From an uncultured Bariatricus sp. (GTDB taxonomy: Bacteria; Bacillota; Clostridia; Lachnospirales; Lachnospiraceae): a stretch of 64,000 nucleotides of DNA. Positions 25,568-34,450 of this stretch are shown piece after piece. Location: assembly GCA_934320645.1 (NCBI GenBank), contig CAKRFP010000010.1, positions 1-64,000 on the forward strand, written 5' to 3'. The notes under the pieces were generated by a model that worked only from the letters and a program-made list of their open reading frames with translations, did no database searches and had not been told where the DNA came from. The position numbers and the translations under genes are program-made. Numbering within the stretch: position 1 is the stretch's first letter; every line of letters begins with the position of its first letter.

Positions 25568-28267
25568 ATGAAAAAGAGAAAAATTTTAGCAGCATGCTCA
25601 GCAATCGTACTGGGCACCGCAATGACGGCAACATCTGTTCTGCCGGCATTTGCAGCCGATTTGTCTCCAAAGTATACGTACAATGGAGGCGGTGTGACAT
25701 TTGAGAAAATTTCACACGCAGACACAGGAACAGAGCAGGCAGACGGAATTGTAGACTATCTTGGCAACGGAAGCATTGCGCCGTATGTTTCAGGAACAAG
25801 CGAACTTGGACAGGGTGACAGAGGACAGTCTTACAGTTACGCATCTGCATCTTATGGCGACTGGGTTTATATCAATACCATGTACGGTGGACTTGGAGCC
25901 AATGCAATCCTGAACAGAGGACTTGGCGATATGACTCCGGAAGCCGCAGCAGCAATGGTCAATGCCATGTACAATGGTGTAATGTACACCGGAGAGCCGG
26001 ACGGAAAGAGTGCCGGTGGTATTTTGGTAAAATTCAATGTGAAGACCGGTGAGACCAAGATCCTGATGTCAAAAGAGACAAATGGAATCATGCCGACTTT
26101 CCGAAGTGCAATTAAGATGAACGGAAAGCTCTATTTTGTTGGTATGGTTATGGATGTCAACAACAAAGAACTGACACAGCAGGAAATCGCATATGCAACT
26201 GCAGTACAGAATGGTTTCCCATGTATTTATGAAGTGGATCCGGCACAGAATGACAAGCTGACCTGCATTTACAACTGTGTAGATACAGCAGGATTCCGCC
26301 AGTTGGTTAATTCAAATATATTTACCTCTACCAGAGCAATTGGAACTTTTGGCGACGCAATGATCGCTGGATGCCTGGATACCAATGGTGTATTTCTGAC
26401 AGCTTCCAAGAATCCGTCAGAGGGTCAGGATTCCTTTAAAGTGATCGCAGATATGAATGATCTCTTCAATTATCCTGCATATCATCGTTCAGATGTTAAT
26501 GGCGGTGGTGGTATCTATCAGGTAGTAGAATACAATGGAGCACTTTATGTGGTAATCTGTACCGGTACAGAAGACAGCAAGAATGATCAGGGAACTTTAA
26601 AGACCTTTGCAATCGTAAAAGGTACATGTAACGGTGATGTGACAGAGAAGAGTGCATGGACATGGTCTGTACTTGCCGGCGATGAAAAGGATGGAGCAAA
26701 ATATCCGTTTGGTCTTGATAAAGAGCGTGTAAGTGCAGGAGCCTGCACACTTCAGGTATATGGTGATTATCTGTATATCGGAGATTACAATGACGTTTCC
26801 AGTGCCCTTCAGGGATTTGCCCTGAAAAGTGATTTTACAACACAGGCAACCAATCTGGAGCAGTCTATCAACCTTTACCGTATGGATAAGAATGAGAATG
26901 TGGAAAAAGTTGTTGGTGATCCAACAGAAGCATTCCCGACCAGTCTGACAGGTCTTGGTTCTGGCTATACAGCACCGGATGGAGAAGCACAGCTTGGTAC
27001 ACATATGAATCAGTACACATGGCAGACAACCGTATATAATGGTAAACTCTATGTGGGAACTATGGATACAACAACGCTTCTTGAGCCAATCGCACAGTTC
27101 ACCAATGGGGATCTGCTGAAGATGAGCAAAGAAGAGTGGAAGAGCCAGATTGATTACATCCGCGTTATGCTGGAACTGATGTTTAAGCAGAAAGATAATG
27201 CTGAACAGAGTACAGAAATTACAGAACAGCCGAATGACACAGTAGAAGAACCGGCTGGTGAGAACGGTGAGATTATTGAAAATGAAGACAGCGAAGCTGT
27301 TGATACAGAAGCAGATGATGTGGCTGTTCAGGACGAAAAATCTGAACAAAAAGCAGTTGTAGACGCGGAAGAAGTATCCGCAGAACAGCTGGTAGAAGAA
27401 GCAATTAAAAATGCACAGCAGCGTGCAGATGATCATGCGGTAGCAACATTTGCAGAAGGACGTCAGGCAGAAGATAAGATTTCTCTTACCAAGGAGCAGA
27501 TTCAGGAACTGGTAAATGGAATCAAAGACGGAAGCATTGCAGCAGGAACAATCAATGAAGATGTGATGGAACAGCTTACACAGCTCAACAGCGTGCTTGC
27601 GGCAATGAAAGATCTTGTAGATACAACTGAAGTAGAAGAATTTTCAAAAGCATATGAGCAGATGTCAGATCTGTTTGATTCTATCAAGGATTTAGTGCCG
27701 GATAACGTAAAAGCTCTGTATGAAATCATTCTTAAATATGCGACAAAAGACAATCTTCTTGGTCTGGCAAAGTCTGTAAAATACATGAAAATTTCAGAAC
27801 GTGGATTTGATTTATTTGAAATTACAGACAATGGAGCAGCAGGTGCGACTGTACAGAAAGTAACAACGAATGGTTTTGGAGACCGCTTTAACCATGGGCT
27901 TCGTATTTTTGAAAAGACCCAGGATTACTGGGTGATCGGTACAGCGAATCCGTTCTATGGAACACAGTTATGGCGTACAACGAATCTGGATCCGACTCCG
28001 GTAGATCCGGACCCGACACCAACACCGAATCCTGATCCGACACCGGACCCGACACCAACACCAGATCCGACACCAGGTACAACGGATCCGGCCGTGACTC
28101 CGGCAACGAAGACGGATGTTTCAAAGACAACGACTTCTAACAAAAAATCAAAGACAACCAAGACAGGCGATCAGAGCCCGATTATTCCGCTGGCAGTTTT
28201 GCTGGCTGGATCGGCAGCAGCTGTTGTGGGAATCACAGGCTACAAAATGCGTAAAAAACAGAAATAA
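25568..28267 (+). CDS. Sortase-anchored surface protein, probable beta-propeller
   Basis: This 899-residue exported protein has a signal peptide ending in PAFA (about residues 1-29). The body has recurring blade-like strands (GDWVYINTMYGG, NGKLYFVGMV, NGALYVVICTG, GDYLYIGDYND, NGKLYVGTMD) and a closing strand DYWVIGTANPFYGTQLWR. Before that last blade lies an acidic Glu/Asp-rich and helical insert of about 230 residues. A Pro-Asp-Thr repeat follows, then a Lys/Thr linker and a wall-sorting signal: TKTGD, a hydrophobic span and KMRKKQK. GAGGAG lies 8 bases before the ATG at 25568. A sortase is encoded 1.9 kb downstream. The ligand is unknown; the propeller fold is inferred from the strand pattern. 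Confidence 0.75.
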   Translation: MKKRKILAACSAIVLGTAMTATSVLPAFAADLSPKYTYNGGGVTFEKISHADTGTEQADGIVDYLGNGSIAPYVSGTSELGQGDRGQSYSYASASYGDWVYINTMYGGLGANAILNRGLGDMTPEAAAAMVNAMYNGVMYTGEPDGKSAGGILVKFNVKTGETKILMSKETNGIMPTFRSAIKMNGKLYFVGMVMDVNNKELTQQEIAYATAVQNGFPCIYEVDPAQNDKLTCIYNCVDTAGFRQLVNSNIFTSTRAIGTFGDAMIAGCLDTNGVFLTASKNPSEGQDSFKVIADMNDLFNYPAYHRSDVNGGGGIYQVVEYNGALYVVICTGTEDSKNDQGTLKTFAIVKGTCNGDVTEKSAWTWSVLAGDEKDGAKYPFGLDKERVSAGACTLQVYGDYLYIGDYNDVSSALQGFALKSDFTTQATNLEQSINLYRMDKNENVEKVVGDPTEAFPTSLTGLGSGYTAPDGEAQLGTHMNQYTWQTTVYNGKLYVGTMDTTTLLEPIAQFTNGDLLKMSKEEWKSQIDYIRVMLELMFKQKDNAEQSTEITEQPNDTVEEPAGENGEIIENEDSEAVDTEADDVAVQDEKSEQKAVVDAEEVSAEQLVEEAIKNAQQRADDHAVATFAEGRQAEDKISLTKEQIQELVNGIKDGSIAAGTINEDVMEQLTQLNSVLAAMKDLVDTTEVEEFSKAYEQMSDLFDSIKDLVPDNVKALYEIILKYATKDNLLGLAKSVKYMKISERGFDLFEITDNGAAGATVQKVTTNGFGDRFNHGLRIFEKTQDYWVIGTANPFYGTQLWRTTNLDPTPVDPDPTPTPNPDPTPDPTPTPDPTPGTTDPAVTPATKTDVSKTTTSNKKSKTTKTGDQSPIIPLAVLLAGSAAAVVGITGYKMRKKQK

Positions 28268-28282
28268 ATATTAGAAAGATAC

Positions 28283-28321
28283 AGCAGATGGATTTGCAAA
28301 AAGCGGATTCATCTGCTTTTT
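28283..28321 (+). terminator. Terminator of surface protein gene
   Basis: AGCAGATG (28283-28290) pairs with CATCTGCT (28310-28317), with extra inner pairs, followed by five T. Confidence 0.75.
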
Positions 28322-28333
28322 CGTGATTGAAGG

Positions 28334-28362
28334 TAGACATCCGATGGATTTTGAAGTATAAT
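28334..28362 (+). promoter_or_regulatory. Promoter of the surface-polymer gene cluster
   Basis: TAGACA (28334-28339), 17 bases, TATAAT (28357-28362). It starts a leader of about 110 bases before the nucleotidyltransferase ATG. Confidence 0.6.
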
Positions 28363-28477
28363 TACGAATGGCTATGTTTAAACAGATGTCAGACTGTTGT
28401 TTATCTACAGTTATTCTGGAAAATAGCGGGATCGTGTAAATAATGTACAAAAACAAATGATAGTGAGGGAAAATATT

Positions 28478-29392
28478 ATGAAAACAACTCTGATTATTAT
28501 GGCAGCAGGAATTGGTTCAAGATTTGGAACAGGTATCAAACAGCTTGCAAAGATGTCTCCAAATGGAGAGATCATCATGGATTATTCTATTTATGATGCA
28601 AAAGAAGCAGGATTTGACAAGGTTGTATTTATTATCAGAAAAGATATTGAAGAAGAATTCCGTTCTGTAATCGGTAATCGTATCGGCGATCAGATTGAAG
28701 TGGAATATGTATATCAGGATCTTGCAGATCTTCCGAATGGTTTTGAAGTTCCGGCAGGGCGTACCAAACCATGGGGAACAGGCCAGGCAGTTCTTTGCTG
28801 CAAAGAAGTGGTAAATGAACCATTCGTAATCATCAACGCAGATGATTATTATGGAAAAGAAGCATTCAAGCTTCTTCATGATTATCTGGTAGAACATGCT
28901 ACAGCAGCAGATAAGATGCAGATGGGTATGGCAGGATTTATCCTGAAGAATACGGTCAGTGAAAATGGTACTGTAACCCGCGGTGTGTGTGTGGTAGATG
29001 AAAATGGTATGCTTGAACAGATCCATGAGACAACCGGCATCAGCATTCAGGATGACGGAGTACATTGTGATGATGCAGAAGTCCAGAAATGGATCACACC
29101 GGATTCCAATGTATCTATGAATATGTGGGCAGGATATCCGGATTTTATCAAAGTTCTGGATGAAAGATTTGCAGAATTTCTGAAAGATGAAGCAGGAGAT
29201 CCGCTGAAGAAGGAATATCTTCTGCCGAATATCGTAGGAGATCTTCTGAAGGAAGGCAATGTAGATGTAAAAGTTCTGGAGACACATGACAAATGGATTG
29301 GTATTACTTATAAAGAAGATACAGAACTTGCACAGGCTGGATTCAAGAAGATGACAGAAGATGGAGTTTATCCAGAAAAACTGTGGAAGTAA
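28478..29392 (+). CDS. Sugar-phosphate nucleotidyltransferase-like protein
   Basis: This 304-residue protein has the nucleotidyltransferase fold: an N-terminal IIMAAGIGSRFG loop for NTP binding, PNGEIIMDYSIYDA, and INADDYYG as the metal-binding Asp region. Such enzymes activate sugar phosphates to NDP-sugars. GAGGG precedes the ATG at 28478; an upstream ATG at 28457 overlaps the RBS. It is the first gene of a cluster with CpsC-, LCP-, CpsB- and CpsD-like products, so a role in surface polysaccharide precursors is likely. The sugar is unknown. Confidence 0.75.
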   Translation: MKTTLIIMAAGIGSRFGTGIKQLAKMSPNGEIIMDYSIYDAKEAGFDKVVFIIRKDIEEEFRSVIGNRIGDQIEVEYVYQDLADLPNGFEVPAGRTKPWGTGQAVLCCKEVVNEPFVIINADDYYGKEAFKLLHDYLVEHATAADKMQMGMAGFILKNTVSENGTVTRGVCVVDENGMLEQIHETTGISIQDDGVHCDDAEVQKWITPDSNVSMNMWAGYPDFIKVLDERFAEFLKDEAGDPLKKEYLLPNIVGDLLKEGNVDVKVLETHDKWIGITYKEDTELAQAGFKKMTEDGVYPEKLWK

Positions 29393-29448
29393 ACTCCTGA
29401 AATCTGTGGGGGAATACAAAGAAGGAAAACAGATAAGGAAAAGAAATA

Positions 29449-30153
29449 ATGGATGAATTAAAACGATTGAAAGCGCAAAGAGATGACGAGATCGAAATTG
29501 ATCTTGGTGAAATTTTTCATTTGCTGCTGAGCAAATTATGGATATTGATTTTGTGCTTTATTGTGGGTGGAGTTGTTGCCTTTGGTGGGACAAAATTACT
29601 GATCACACCGAAGTATTCTGCGTCATCAATGATTTATATTTTAACCAAGACAACAAGTGTAACATCACTTGCGGATATCCAGATGGGAACACAGTTGACG
29701 GCAGATTTTGAAATTTTGGCAACAAGCCGTCCGGTGTTGGAGGAAGTGATTGAAAAACTGAATTTATCATATTCATATGACGAACTCAAAGCGATGATTC
29801 AAACGGATAACCAGTCGGATACACGTATCCTGAGATTTACAGTCTCAGATCCGAATGCAAAAGAAGCGAAGAAAATTGCCAATGAGCTTGCAGATGTGAC
29901 GGCAGAAAGAGTGGCATATGTTATGTCAAGTGATAAGCCAAAGGTAGTTGAAGAGGCGGTTACTCCCAAATATCCTTCTTCACCGAATACAAAGAAAAAT
30001 ACTGCACTTGGAGCACTTGCGCTTGCGTTTGCAGCAGCAGCGATTATCGTGATCCGCTATCTTATGAATGATACCATTCAGGATGAAGAAGATATTAAGA
30101 AATATCTTGGAGTTCATATGTTGGCAGCGATTCCTACAGAAAAGAGGAAATAA
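29449..30153 (+). CDS. Wzz/CpsC-like polysaccharide co-polymerase or kinase activator
   Basis: This 234-residue membrane protein has two spans (about 24-46 and 183-202) flanking an extracellular region with the Wzz-type pattern: YSASSMIYI after span 1 and a PKYPSSPNTKKN proline motif before span 2. In Gram-positives such proteins (CpsC, CapA, YwqC) activate the BY-kinase CpsD and control chain length. The matching kinase and PHP phosphatase lie 3-4 kb downstream, separated by sortase and LCP genes, which is unusual. Confidence 0.82.
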   Translation: MDELKRLKAQRDDEIEIDLGEIFHLLLSKLWILILCFIVGGVVAFGGTKLLITPKYSASSMIYILTKTTSVTSLADIQMGTQLTADFEILATSRPVLEEVIEKLNLSYSYDELKAMIQTDNQSDTRILRFTVSDPNAKEAKKIANELADVTAERVAYVMSSDKPKVVEEAVTPKYPSSPNTKKNTALGALALAFAAAAIIVIRYLMNDTIQDEEDIKKYLGVHMLAAIPTEKRK

Positions 30154-30155
30154 GT

Positions 30156-30929
30156 TTGCAAGATAAAGCAAGAAAAATTTTAGTTATAGTTCTTACGATT
30201 GTTGCAATCGGCTGTGCAGGGTATCTGATCTGGTATTATGGAATGGCTTCTAAGACAAAGCAGTCCTACGATGATGCAAAAAAACTGGCAAAAGAAGAAA
30301 AAACAGTGGAAAAGCCAGATGTGTCAAAGGATGAACCGAAAGTCCAGATTCCGATAGACTTTTCAGCGCTTCAGGAGAAGAATCCGGATGTATATGCGTG
30401 GATTAAAATTGATGGCACCACAGTAGATTATCCTGTTTGCCAGAGTAATGAGGACGACAATTATTATCTGTCACATACCTGGGAAAAAGCAGAAGCAGCG
30501 GATGGGGCTATTTTTACACAGGCTTGCAACAGCAAGAATTTTACAGATTTTAATACGGTTATTTATGGTCATCAGATGGGTGAAGGGGTGAATACAATGT
30601 TTCACACACTTGACCGTTATCTGGAAGAAGGCTATATAGAACAATATCCAAATGTAGTAATCTACACACCGGAGCATGTCCTGACATACCGGATTTTTGC
30701 AGCAGTTATTTATGATGACAGACATCTGGTCAATTCATTCAATTATGTAATGAATGATCAGAGACAGGAATTTCTGGATTCTCTCAAAAATTCCAGAGAT
30801 ATGAGGAACAGATACAGTGATATAGACAGTGTTAGCGTTGAAGACAGGATTTTATCACTCAGTACCTGTGTGACCGGTGAATCAAATCACAGACTTCTGG
30901 TGGAGGCGGTTCTGACAAATGAAGAATAA
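30156..30929 (+). CDS. Class B sortase
   Basis: This 257-residue transpeptidase has one N-terminal membrane span (about 8-28) and a sortase B-type catalytic domain: VIYGHQM with His139, LSLSTC with the catalytic Cys238, and NHRLLV with Arg246. It would cleave a sorting signal and join a surface protein to the wall or pilus. The start is TTG, 2 bases after the previous stop, with GAGGAA upstream. Likely clients nearby are the TKTGD-bearing surface protein and perhaps the small exported protein downstream. It overlaps the next gene by 11 bases. Confidence 0.87.
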   Translation: MQDKARKILVIVLTIVAIGCAGYLIWYYGMASKTKQSYDDAKKLAKEEKTVEKPDVSKDEPKVQIPIDFSALQEKNPDVYAWIKIDGTTVDYPVCQSNEDDNYYLSHTWEKAEAADGAIFTQACNSKNFTDFNTVIYGHQMGEGVNTMFHTLDRYLEEGYIEQYPNVVIYTPEHVLTYRIFAAVIYDDRHLVNSFNYVMNDQRQEFLDSLKNSRDMRNRYSDIDSVSVEDRILSLSTCVTGESNHRLLVEAVLTNEE

Positions 30930-31896
30930 GAATCTGATAATTGTAGTTCTGGCAGTTATCTGTGCAGGACTGCTGACTGGTGTTATTTATACAGTAACAA
31001 AAGGGAAGAACAGTTCACAGCAGAAACAGACAGCATCTGTGGATTTGGATGAGGATCAGACGCAGTCAGGGATCATCGAGGAAGACGGAAAAAAATATAA
31101 GCTGAATTCAGACATAAAGACGGTTCTGTTTATGGGTGTAGATAAGGCAGAAAAGGCAGATCTTGGAAATAATCCGGGAGAGAATGGACAGAGTGACAGC
31201 CTGAATCTTCTTGTGCTGAATAAAGAGGAGAAAAAGGCACAGATTGTTCAGATTTCCAGAGACTCGATGGTTGGAATTGACATCTATGATGTGACAGGGA
31301 ATAAGCTGATGACAGAGGAAGGACAGATTGCACTCCAATATGCATATGGTGATGGCGCAGAAGAAAGTTGCCGTCTTACTTCTGAAAAAGTATCAGATCT
31401 GATGTATGGGGTGAATGTAGATTCTTATTTTTCCCTGACGCTTGAGGGGCTTGTCGCTGCTACGGATGCTGTTGGAGGAATTACGCTTACAGTTCCGGAG
31501 GATTATACAGAAGTTGATCCTGCATTTGAGAAAGATGCGGTTGTTACACTGAATGGTGAACTGGCAGAAAAGTATGTCCGTAAAAGGGATATTGAAGTAT
31601 TGGACAGCAATAATCAGCGTATGGAACGTCAGTCACAGTTCATAGGAGCTCTGATCGAGAAAATGCAGAGCATTGATGGAAAGTCAGAATATCTTTCCCT
31701 CTATCAGCAGCTGACCCCATATATGACGACAAATATGACGGCAGATGAACTGGAAGAACTTTCAAATTACAAGATTGAAGCGGAAACAATTAAGGTTCCG
31801 GGTGAGATTATTGAAAAGGATGGACATGCACAATATATTGTTGACAACAAAGAATTAAAAAAAATTGTTCTCAAATTATTTTACAAAATGGTGTAA
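30919..31896 (+). CDS. LytR-CpsA-Psr (LCP) family glycopolymer ligase
   Basis: This 325-residue protein has one N-terminal membrane span (about 5-25) and an LCP domain: VLFMGVDKAE, DSLNLLVLN with the metal-binding Asp, QISRDSMV with the pyrophosphate-binding Arg, and RKRDIEVLDSNNQRMERQ. LCP enzymes move lipid-linked glycopolymers such as capsule or teichoic acid onto peptidoglycan, outside the membrane. It overlaps the sortase gene by 11 bases, pointing to coupled translation. Confidence 0.87.
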   Translation: MKNKNLIIVVLAVICAGLLTGVIYTVTKGKNSSQQKQTASVDLDEDQTQSGIIEEDGKKYKLNSDIKTVLFMGVDKAEKADLGNNPGENGQSDSLNLLVLNKEEKKAQIVQISRDSMVGIDIYDVTGNKLMTEEGQIALQYAYGDGAEESCRLTSEKVSDLMYGVNVDSYFSLTLEGLVAATDAVGGITLTVPEDYTEVDPAFEKDAVVTLNGELAEKYVRKRDIEVLDSNNQRMERQSQFIGALIEKMQSIDGKSEYLSLYQQLTPYMTTNMTADELEELSNYKIEAETIKVPGEIIEKDGHAQYIVDNKELKKIVLKLFYKMV

Positions 31897-31908
31897 TTGT
31901 AGTATAGT
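31881..31908 (+). promoter_or_regulatory. Possible internal promoter before small exported protein
   Basis: TTACAA (31881-31886), 16 bases, TATAGT (31903-31908), located in the last codons of the LCP gene. It may give the next gene its own transcript. Confidence 0.35.
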
Positions 31909-31959
31909 AGAAACTGATATGGCGAATATCAAATAAATTATGTGAGGAGGTCAAAGAAA

Positions 31960-32562
31960 ATGAAGTCAAGAATCTTAAAGACAGTTGGTCTTATTGCAGC
32001 TATGGTATCCTGCATCGGAATGACAGTATTTGCAGCACCAAGCCCGGCAGCTTCTACAGTTGTTACAGCTGTAAACAGCGCAACGGATGCAAGTGGAAAT
32101 GCAGTTAATGTCTCTATCTCATCTGAGATCCCGACAGAATACACACAGGCAGTTGCAGACATTAAGACTGAAGCAGAACTGAAAGAAGTACTTGGAAGCG
32201 ATTTCAATGCGAACATGACAGTTGCTGATGTTAAGGAAGTAACAGCACCGGAAGGCGCTACATTCCCTCTTACAATCACATTCGCAATGAAAGGTGTAAC
32301 AGCTTCTGCAAAAGTGCAGATCCTGCATTATACAGGAAGTGAATGGGAGAAGATTTCTACTACTGTGGGAGAAGGTACTGTAACAGGTACATTTAATTCT
32401 CTTTCACCGGTTGCATTTGTTGTTGATAAGACAACCCTTTCATCTACAACAGGAACAACTGCTTCTCCAGCTACAAGCGCAACAACTGTATCTGCAGTTG
32501 CAGTACTTGGACTTGCAGCAGCTGCAACAGCGTTTGGACTTAAGAAAAAAGCTGTTAGATAA
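31960..32562 (+). CDS. Small exported protein with C-terminal membrane anchor
   Basis: This 200-residue protein has a signal peptide (about 1-24, ending VFA), a 120-residue beta-rich middle (ATFPLTITFAMKGVTASAKVQILHY), then a Thr/Ser/Ala linker. A hydrophobic C-terminal span and KKKAVR tail resemble a sorting signal without a clear LPXTG motif. AGGAGG lies about 10 bases before the ATG at 31960. I do not recognise a family. Its place between sortase/LCP and capsule regulatory genes suggests an envelope role. Confidence 0.65.
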   Translation: MKSRILKTVGLIAAMVSCIGMTVFAAPSPAASTVVTAVNSATDASGNAVNVSISSEIPTEYTQAVADIKTEAELKEVLGSDFNANMTVADVKEVTAPEGATFPLTITFAMKGVTASAKVQILHYTGSEWEKISTTVGEGTVTGTFNSLSPVAFVVDKTTLSSTTGTTASPATSATTVSAVAVLGLAAAATAFGLKKKAVR

Positions 32563-32577
32563 TTAAAGTTTATTGCT

Positions 32578-32625
32578 GAAAGCGCTTCTTTGCGGCGGTA
32601 TCCACCGTGAGAGGCGTTTTCTTTT
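32578..32625 (+). terminator. Terminator after small exported protein
   Basis: GAAAGCGCTTC at 32578 pairs imperfectly with GAGAGGCGTTTTC (to 32621), with an inner CGG-CCG stem, followed by T's. It lies 15 bases after the stop and just before the phosphatase RBS. Confidence 0.6.
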
Positions 32626-32646
32626 TGACAGGAGAGATACGTTTTG

Positions 32647-33351
32647 ATGTTGGTAGATATTCATTGTCATATTCTTCCGGGTGTGGATGATGGCGCACCG
32701 GATGTAGAGACATCGAAAGCGATGATTCGGGAAGCATATAAGCAGGGAGTACGTTATATGATTGCAACGCCACATTACCGGCCAGAGATGTTTGAACCTT
32801 CTATGCGGGATGTACTTAGAGAGTACCATATACTGAGAGAGTATGCGGCAGATGTTGGGATCAGTATTCGGTTAGGGTGTGAGTATTACCGGAATGATCA
32901 GATGATTTGGCATCTGGACAGGAAAATACGACCAACGATGCTTGGCAGCCGGTATGTTCTGGTTGAATTTTCGACTAATGATAGTTTTGTTACGATTCGA
33001 AATTATATCTATGAACTGATTACACATGGATATAATCCAATTGTAGCCCATGTGGAAAGGTATTTTTGCTGTCAGGAAGTAAAGAAAGTTGCGGAACTCA
33101 AAAATCTGGGTGCGACGATCCAGATAAATGCGGATTCTGTACTTGGATATGATGGGCGGAAGATAAAGAAATTTTGTCTGGATTTAATGAAACAGGATTA
33201 TCTGGATTTTGTAGCATCTGATGCACATAATATGGATGAGAGAAAGATGCATCTTGGAAAAAGTGCATCCTATATAGAGAAGAAAATGGGAAAAGAGTAT
33301 GCGAAAAGAATTTTTCTTGAAAATCCAAGAGGTATATGGAATCGCAGATGA
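32647..33351 (+). CDS. CpsB/YwqE-type PHP-domain tyrosine phosphatase
   Basis: This 234-residue metal-dependent phosphatase has the PHP signature at the N-terminus (DIHCHILPGVDDG), RLGCEYY, AHVERYF and a late ASDAHNMDERKMHLG. It removes phosphate from the tyrosine cluster of the partner BY-kinase. A TTG at 32644 is also possible; GGAGAG at 32630-32635 serves either start. The kinase gene follows 30 bases downstream. Confidence 0.88.
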   Translation: MLVDIHCHILPGVDDGAPDVETSKAMIREAYKQGVRYMIATPHYRPEMFEPSMRDVLREYHILREYAADVGISIRLGCEYYRNDQMIWHLDRKIRPTMLGSRYVLVEFSTNDSFVTIRNYIYELITHGYNPIVAHVERYFCCQEVKKVAELKNLGATIQINADSVLGYDGRKIKKFCLDLMKQDYLDFVASDAHNMDERKMHLGKSASYIEKKMGKEYAKRIFLENPRGIWNRR

Positions 33352-33381
33352 TAAAATGACGGGAAGAAAGCAGGTGTAAAA

Positions 33382-34095
33382 GTGAAAAAGGTGAATTTAA
33401 CGATTGAAAAGAAAAGTTATAATGCAAGAGAAGCAATTCGGACATTGCGCACGAATTTGCAATTTTGCGGTGATGACAAGCAGGTTATTCTGGTGACAAG
33501 CTGTATACCGGGAGAGGGAAAGAGTTCCATTGCAGTTTCTCTTGCGGAATCCATTGCAGAAATGGGAAAATCAGTTATCCTGGTAGATGCAGATATCAGA
33601 AAATCTGTACTGGCATCAAGACTGGAGATCAGTGATGTGGATAAAGGGTTATCGCATTTTCTGTCAGGACAGTGTAATCTTTCTGATGTAATTTATGCGA
33701 CTAATATTCCGAAATTCCATATCCTTCTGTCCGGACCGGAGGCCCCGAATTCGACAGAACTTCTAGAATCCAAACGTTTTTCCGGTATGTTGGAATCCAT
33801 GAAGAATGTTTATGATTATATTATCATCGACTGTCCACCACTTGGACTTGTCATCGATGCGGCAATCGTAGGACGGCAGAGCGACGGAGCAATCATTGTT
33901 GTTGAGGCGGGTAAGACCAAATACCGTCTGGTACAGAATGTAAAAGACCAGCTGGAGAACTCAGGTGTATCTGTTCTGGGTGTGGTTCTCAATAAAGTAG
34001 AACGTAAGAACCAGAAGGGTTATTATAACAAATATTATGGTTCTTATAAGTACGAAGGCTATTATAAACATGACGACAATGCAAAAAATGCATAA
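33382..34095 (+). CDS. CpsD/YwqD-type bacterial tyrosine kinase
   Basis: This 237-residue cytoplasmic BY-kinase has Walker A PGEGKSS (Lys47), Walker A' ILVDADIRKS and Walker B YIIIDCPP. A tyrosine-rich tail (GYYNKYYGSYKYEGYYKHDD) is the autophosphorylation cluster. It works with a CpsC-type activator, here encoded at 29449. The start codon is GTG and the RBS is weak. It ends the surface-polymer cluster. Confidence 0.9.
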   Translation: MKKVNLTIEKKSYNAREAIRTLRTNLQFCGDDKQVILVTSCIPGEGKSSIAVSLAESIAEMGKSVILVDADIRKSVLASRLEISDVDKGLSHFLSGQCNLSDVIYATNIPKFHILLSGPEAPNSTELLESKRFSGMLESMKNVYDYIIIDCPPLGLVIDAAIVGRQSDGAIIVVEAGKTKYRLVQNVKDQLENSGVSVLGVVLNKVERKNQKGYYNKYYGSYKYEGYYKHDDNAKNA

Positions 34096-34110
34096 AAATA
34101 AAAATAACAC

Positions 34111-34139
34111 TTGCAATTGTCGAAAGTTTCTGATAGAAT
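34111..34139 (+). promoter_or_regulatory. Promoter of rpmB
   Basis: TTGCAA (34111-34116), 17 bases, TAGAAT (34134-34139), followed by a leader of about 57 bases and AGGAGG before the ATG. Confidence 0.65.
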
Positions 34140-34202
34140 AACTATTGTTGTGAGTCTGCAAGATTTGTAAGCAGACATTTCAGATCGTTAGGAGGTGCAA
34201 TC

Positions 34203-34391
34203 ATGGCTAAATGTGCTATTTGTGAAAAGGGTGCTCATTTCGGAAATAACGTAAGTCACTCTCATAGAAGATCATCTAAGATGTGGAAATCTAACGTAAA
34301 ATCCGTTAGAGTTAAAACGGAAAACGGCGGAACACAGAAAATGTACGTATGTACAAGCTGCCTGAAATCCGGACGCGTTGAAAGAGCTTAA
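34203..34391 (+). CDS. rpmB: 50S ribosomal protein L28
   Basis: This 62-residue basic ribosomal protein has the L28 pattern MAKCAICEKGAHFGNNVSHS, RRSSKMWKSN and a C-terminal YVCTSCLKSGRV. The CxxC pairs mark the zinc-binding form. The gene is monocistronic, with its own promoter and terminator. Confidence 0.97.
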   Translation: MAKCAICEKGAHFGNNVSHSHRRSSKMWKSNVKSVRVKTENGGTQKMYVCTSCLKSGRVERA

Positions 34392-34410
34392 TCTGAGCGG
34401 AATGATGAGA

Positions 34411-34437
34411 ACCGAAGCTTTTAAGCTTCGGTTTTTT
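34411..34437 (+). terminator. Terminator of rpmB
   Basis: A perfect 10-bp stem ACCGAAGCTT / AAGCTTCGGT (34411-34420, 34423-34432) is followed by T's. Confidence 0.92.
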
Positions 34438-34450
34438 GCGTATACGATGA

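Noticed and set aside
26597..27436. 279-codon minus-strand frame
   Set aside because: It is antisense to the surface protein, whose signal peptide, sorting signal and RBS are clear.
28517..29419. 300-codon minus-strand frame
   Set aside because: It is antisense to the nucleotidyltransferase gene, which has clear family motifs and an RBS.
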